Shown: in pieces, positions 33,936 through 37,255 of the stretch | How positions within the stretch are numbered: position 1 is the stretch's first letter | How the letters are laid out: every line of letters starts with the position of its first letter | Source of the DNA: Planctomycetota bacterium | GTDB lineage: Bacteria; Planctomycetota; SZUA-567; H5-PLA8 | Assembly (NCBI GenBank): GCA_026692735.1 | Contig: JAPLOD010000610.1 | Location: 1-37,255, forward strand | Reading direction: 5' to 3' | DNA: 37,255 nucleotides | Translations under genes and position numbers: made by a program | The notes under the pieces: model-generated | What the model was told of the DNA's origin: nothing | Seen by the model: only the letters and a program-made list of their open reading frames with translations | Databases searched by the model: none

Positions 33936-34817
33936 ATGGTCCTGACGGCGTGGAAGCGCGTCTATTATGAGATGGATACGATGTACAGGCGCGGATCCCT
34001 CCTACGTCATCCTGCTACAGCACGGCTGCTGTGGGTGGACGTGCAAGACGTGGCCCCTTTTGTCGCTGCGACCGCTGGCGGTGGCGTAGTACAGGTGCGC
34101 GTTTTCGACGAGGTCAACAGGGAGCCCGCGTTGATCCGGATCGACAGGGTAGAGCCGCTTGGCCCCGCACCCGCGGGCAGGGTTCACCTTTCCTCGCCGC
34201 TGACCCAGCCTTACGGGATTCGGAACAGGCGTGGGGCGTTCGTAGGCATCGAGACTGGCGTTGCGGCTGCAGACTTTTTCATCCCGGACACCAGCGCGCT
34301 GCCGCAGACGTTCGATGACACGTATGTCGAGTGGCGCGAGCTGAGTCAGCGGCGTTCACCCCGCGTGCCGCTTTTGAGCGCGCCGGACGACCCGGCGCTT
34401 TTGGAGTTTGCCTGGACCTGGTTCGACAACCGGGCGTCGGCGGACGCGCACCGGAACGTAGTGTACCTGGTTGGCGCGAAGTTCTATGCTGGTGACGGGG
34501 TTGGCGCAACATGGGGCGCATATCGCCCAGTTACCCCAGCCAATCGGCCGCCTCAGCGAAACATTAGCTTTGCGTTCAACGAGTGGCCGATGGGGACGCC
34601 GCTCCCCGCTCTCTCGGCGCGGAGCACCGTTCATCACGAGCTTATACATCAATTCGACCCCGGCGGGGACGACGCCGGCTACCATGACACGGAGAGAGCC
34701 TGGGATAACAGCGACCAATGCCTGATGGACGGTGCGGGCAGAAACAGGCTGGACGGCATGGACGAATTATGCCGAGAGCACTTGTACCAAGTGCGTGACA
34801 AGGAGGATGGTCTATGA
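33936..34817 (+). CDS. HExxH metallopeptidase-like protein (possibly 5' truncated)
   Basis: 293 residues from the ATG at 33936 with AGGAAA five bases upstream. The C-terminal part has a zinc-binding-like motif: HELIH at 234-238 (in TVHHELIHQFDPGGDDAGYH), a possible third ligand H250, and CLMDGAG at 262-268, reminiscent of a Met-turn. The start VLTAWKRVYYEMDTMYRRG is usually internal in larger extracellular proteins of this kind, and no signal peptide is present, so the first part may be missing. The frame is open a little upstream (IDVQES). Its stop overlaps the next ATG (ATGA), so the two genes are coupled. Peptidase activity is inferred, not proven. Confidence 0.6.
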   Translation: MVLTAWKRVYYEMDTMYRRGSLLRHPATARLLWVDVQDVAPFVAATAGGGVVQVRVFDEVNREPALIRIDRVEPLGPAPAGRVHLSSPLTQPYGIRNRRGAFVGIETGVAAADFFIPDTSALPQTFDDTYVEWRELSQRRSPRVPLLSAPDDPALLEFAWTWFDNRASADAHRNVVYLVGAKFYAGDGVGATWGAYRPVTPANRPPQRNISFAFNEWPMGTPLPALSARSTVHHELIHQFDPGGDDAGYHDTERAWDNSDQCLMDGAGRNRLDGMDELCREHLYQVRDKEDGL

Positions 34818-35362
34818 CCAGAGTTTTCACGTTCGCAGTGCCGCTGATGCTCATTCTCGCGGGTGCTGCGTCGTCAGCGGAACCGCTCACGTTGGAACTG
34901 CGAACAAACCGTACGGAATACCTTGAGTATGAGCCTATCCTCGCACAGTGGACACTGACGAATACGTCCGATGGGACCGCGCCCGCCTTCCTCGCCGTGC
35001 GCGGCGACGCCGACCTGAACAGCGATGGCAGGATCACCATGAACGAGAAAGAAACTTCCATCAAGTTCGCCGCGGTTGCGGGCCTCTTCGCGGACGTGGC
35101 TTACGGCGCGTTGCGCGACGTTGGTTCGGTTACCCTCGCGCGGGACCGGTTCGGGTTCAGGATCGTTGCGGAGAACCCCAGCACCCTTGCACCCGACCCC
35201 AACGACTTCCTCGTCACCCATTCCAGCGCGTATCCCGCCGGCTTCCCAGGGAACGTATTCAGGCTGGCGGGCACCTTCAAGCGCGACCATGGGACCATCA
35301 CAGACGATGGGATCGCACGGTCGCTGATGGCCGACGGCGTTACCATCCCGAAGGGCAAGTGA
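34814..35362 (+). CDS. Secreted protein with EF-hand loop
   Basis: 182 residues, signal peptide MTRVFTFAVPLMLILAGAASSA. GGAGG lies upstream at 34801-34805 and the ATG overlaps the previous stop. An Ig-like strand pattern (LTLELRTNRTEYLEYEPILAQWTLTN) leads to DLNSDGRITMNE at 67-78, which matches a calcium-binding EF-hand loop exactly in its ligand positions (D, N, D, G, I, E). Apart from this it is unrecognised. Probably exported. The next gene starts two bases after its stop, so the three genes form one unit. Confidence 0.65.
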   Translation: MTRVFTFAVPLMLILAGAASSAEPLTLELRTNRTEYLEYEPILAQWTLTNTSDGTAPAFLAVRGDADLNSDGRITMNEKETSIKFAAVAGLFADVAYGALRDVGSVTLARDRFGFRIVAENPSTLAPDPNDFLVTHSSAYPAGFPGNVFRLAGTFKRDHGTITDDGIARSLMADGVTIPKGK

Positions 35363-35364
35363 CC

Positions 35365-36279
35365 ATGACACCGCGGCACAAGAAAATCCTCTGGGCGGTG
35401 CTAATCGTGGGCGTGCTGATGGGCGGCATACAGCTCGGCTGGACATTGCGTGGCGCGCCGCCCGGCATGAAGCAGTTGCTTGACGCTCTCAACGAGCTCA
35501 AGCCCAAGCCCGCGACCCCGGGGGACTGGAAAGCCGTGGGCGTGGTAAGATCCACTGCGAGACTTTCCGGCCACGATACGCCGATCATGGTCGCCGGGAA
35601 CGTGCGCCCTGTGATGGAAGTCGAAGGCGACACCTACGCACGTCAGCTCCGCGTTGTCAACACACGCGATGCGACCAACCTGCAGACGCTGGTTTGGAGC
35701 CATAAGGCGAATAAGACATTGGTCCTCGATTGGAGTGCTGCGGAACTGCGTGCAGACAAACGGGGGGACGAAGAGCCGGAGCACTCCCTGGAACCGATGG
35801 ACCGGCCTGCGGCGGTGAAATACAAGGGGAAGTACTTCATCGGCAAGCCTACCGAATGCGCGGAACTCAGCATTAACGGGCCGGGGGGCAATCACTCCGT
35901 GCCATGGCCTCGTAAGACCTTCATTGGGGTGCCATACTACCACGACGGTTTTCGTTACGCCGCATCCATTGAGGAATATTGGCCCGCCGGCCAGGAGGGC
36001 AAGCTTGGGCTTGTGATCTTCGATCTCGAAAAACTGCAGGTCGCCGGCACCCTTGATCTGCCCGACCAGGTCGGCCGCTATAAACCGCTGCTAATCATTG
36101 ACCCGAAAACCGATCTACTCCTCTGCTTTGACCTGGACGTTGCCTGGATCGTCTGCGTGGATTTGCGCCCCGCGCGCTTGGCCGCCGAAGCCGCCGAGAA
36201 GAAGCCCGCTGCCGCTGACCAGACCGCGCCCGCGACGGCGCAACCAAAAGCATCCCCGCCGGGCAAGGTTCAGCCGTAG
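35365..36279 (+). CDS. Membrane-anchored protein, function unknown
   Basis: 304 residues from the ATG at 35365, two bases after the previous stop. One N-terminal helix (ILWAVLIVGVLMGGIQLGW, residues 8-26) anchors a large outer part with beta-rich stretches: LQTLVWSHKANKTLVLDWSAAELRADK, KYKGKYFIGKPTE, KLGLVIFDLEKLQVAGTLDLP. These suggest a propeller-like fold but no family is recognised. It ends in an Ala/Pro tail and TAG. The same frame continues for 19 coding-like codons to a second TAG (36337-36339), ending DLDKLKAAKKK. Confidence 0.6.
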   Translation: MTPRHKKILWAVLIVGVLMGGIQLGWTLRGAPPGMKQLLDALNELKPKPATPGDWKAVGVVRSTARLSGHDTPIMVAGNVRPVMEVEGDTYARQLRVVNTRDATNLQTLVWSHKANKTLVLDWSAAELRADKRGDEEPEHSLEPMDRPAAVKYKGKYFIGKPTECAELSINGPGGNHSVPWPRKTFIGVPYYHDGFRYAASIEEYWPAGQEGKLGLVIFDLEKLQVAGTLDLPDQVGRYKPLLIIDPKTDLLLCFDLDVAWIVCVDLRPARLAAEAAEKKPAAADQTAPATAQPKASPPGKVQP

Positions 36280-36316
36280 CCGGCGCCGCTGGAAAGCGCC
36301 GGAGACCTCGATAAGC

Positions 36317-36904
36317 TCAAGGCCGCGAAGAAGAAATAGCCTCATGCCGCGCCGTGCGCCCCGACAATACGTCGCGCACCCGTACCGAGAACTTGCGTCC
36401 CGATTCCTCCTCGGATACGGGAAACAGCACGCTTCCTTTGCCGTCTTGTCCTGTCACGACGTTGGCGCTGAGGTGCGAGACGGCTTTGCCGGTGGCCGCA
36501 TCGAGGACTTCCACGCGGGCCACGTGCGGCGCGAATGCCTTCGCGTCTGACGCAAGCTCCCACTTGATGGCCAGCGCGCCGTGCTTCACCTCGCCGGCGG
36601 CCTTGAGGCCCTCAACCGTGTACGGCAACAGGGACAGCGGATAGCCGTCGCCGGCCTGCATCTCGATGGCGACCTTGCCGTTGGCCGCCTGCAGCAGCGC
36701 GCCCTTGCGCATGTCGTAGACGCGAAAGCTTCCAAGCGCCGAGACATCCACGGTGAGCGTCTCGACTTCCTTGCCGCCCGAAGCATCCGGCACCGAATGG
36801 ATCACGCCGTCGGCCCCCACGACATCCTTTGTTCCCACGGGCCAGGGGCTGGAGGAATTCATCGAAGGCTGGTTCGTCGGTGGCCACAACCATGCCGCCG
36901 GCAT
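36317..36904 (-). CDS. C-terminal part of a frameshifted GATase/beta-galactosidase-trimerisation-like gene
   Basis: The frame gives up to 195 residues, but only the part from about residue 18 (SSSPWPVGTKDVVGADGVIHSV) is likely real; the first residues overlap the other frame. The sequence is beta-rich (VETLTVDVSALGSFRVYDMRKGALLQ, VARVEVLDAATGKAVSHLSANVV) like the C-terminal domain of GH42-type or similar multi-domain glycosidases. Deleting one base of the GGGG at 36845-36848 fuses it to the upstream frame as DEFLQPWPVGTKDVVG. It converges with the membrane-protein gene, whose extended reading frame would overlap it. Confidence 0.55.
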   Translation of the reverse strand: MPAAWLWPPTNQPSMNSSSPWPVGTKDVVGADGVIHSVPDASGGKEVETLTVDVSALGSFRVYDMRKGALLQAANGKVAIEMQAGDGYPLSLLPYTVEGLKAAGEVKHGALAIKWELASDAKAFAPHVARVEVLDAATGKAVSHLSANVVTGQDGKGSVLFPVSEEESGRKFSVRVRDVLSGRTARHEAISSSRP

Positions 36905-37255
36905 CGAGGAGCTTGGTCAACGCCGGGATGACGCCGAGGCCGCCCTTCTTGGCTCCCGTGCCGAGCGAAAGCGACATGGGCAGAACGATGACCCGCACGC
37001 CGCGCTTCGCCAGTTCTCCATCGGCCACCGCCGTTTCCGAGACGAAGAACGGATCGAGCTCCGCGTCTGTCAGCGCCTGCATGACGTCGTTCTCAATCTT
37101 CTTGAACTCTTCGAACTTGCCCGTCGCCCACGCCGCGCGCTGGCTGTTGGCGCTCCACAGGAACGCCACCGGCGTGAAGTGGCGCTGCGACAGCATGTAC
37201 TGCTTGCCGACGCCGGCCCGCATTTCGCGGATGACACGCTGGTAGTCTTTGCCTG
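36845..37255 (-). CDS. N-terminal part of the same gene (runs off the window)
   Basis: The minus-strand frame is open at the window edge (GKDYQRVIREMRAGVGKQYM), so the gene begins outside. It reads as a Rossmann-like alpha/beta domain: VAFLWSANSQRAAWATGKFEEF, LTDAELDPFFVSETAVADGELAKRGVRVIVLPMSLSLG, LLDAGGMVVATDEPAFDEFLQP. This resembles the GATase-like trimerisation domain of GH42 beta-galactosidases and related proteins. The frame itself runs on to 36612 but after 36845 the residues are nonsense for the family. Function tentative: C-terminal half of an extracellular or cytoplasmic glycosidase. Confidence 0.5.

Noticed and set aside
25389-36339. General reassignment of TAG to a sense codon
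   Set aside because: aroC, the esterase, the kinase, the SGNH hydrolase, the SphA-like gene and the toroid gene all end at TAG at family-appropriate lengths.

Overview
This is a GC-rich, gene-dense bacterial window that looks like a Planctomycetota or related PVC-group genome, probably an environmental or metagenome-assembled one. The affiliation is inferred from gene content: a von Willebrand/GATase-like membrane protein, a lipoprotein with a TPR-like region plus LamG domain, tandem PQQ-type beta-propellers, a Tat-exported Gfo/Idh/MocA oxidoreductase, a Gly-rich prenyltransferase-like toroid protein, a bL28 with an internal insertion of planctomycete type, and several families of short palindromic and heptameric repeats. 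There is no rRNA gene to settle it.

Layout. 1-2358: 3' part of a VWA membrane protein. 2423-2886: a tiny HicB-like ORF and a DUF2750 gene. 2967-8885 (minus): aroC followed by a frameshifted thioredoxin/beta-propeller gene and a TIM-barrel glycosidase-like gene. 9267-12896 (plus): a large membrane Ser/Thr kinase, then rpmB with a clear terminator. 12961-16204: a CE7 acetyl esterase (minus), a repeat-rich intergenic stretch, and a secreted clan GH-A glycosidase (plus). 16205-18822: an accessory patch with a DUF6883 remnant, DUF4926, two genes of unknown function and several hairpin repeats. 18823-24492: LamG lipoprotein, SGNH hydrolase and two tandem PQQ-like propellers. 24787-24863: tRNA-Asp. 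25065-30000: a GH106-like glycosidase broken by an amber codon, an alpha/beta hydrolase and a Gfo/Idh/MocA protein. 30133-33915: an outer-membrane SphA-like protein (plus) and a two-gene minus unit (toroid protein, STN-like protein). 33936-36279: a coupled three-gene unit starting with an HExxH protein. 36317-37255: 3' end of a frameshifted GATase/beta-galactosidase-trimerisation-like gene running off the window.

Many genes fit scavenging of decorated polysaccharides: glycosidases, a CE7 deacetylase, SGNH and alpha/beta hydrolases, a Gfo/Idh/MocA oxidoreductase and propeller proteins, most with export signals. aroC, rpmB and tRNA-Asp are core genes.

The most unusual material is not a protein system but repeats. 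There are at least six arrays of degenerate 7-bp units (STRR-like), one of them inside a coding frame. A 21-bp palindrome family occurs twice in frame in one gene and once intergenically. Two-hairpin elements flank the DUF4926 module in inverted orientation, and REP-like elements occur singly and as an inverted pair. Several genes are interrupted: two apparent +1-base frameshifts at runs of four C, two in-frame TAG codons with coding-like continuation, and a head-to-head pair of genes that both seem to lose their 5' ends near 33.9 kb. Some of these could be assembly errors; reads would decide.
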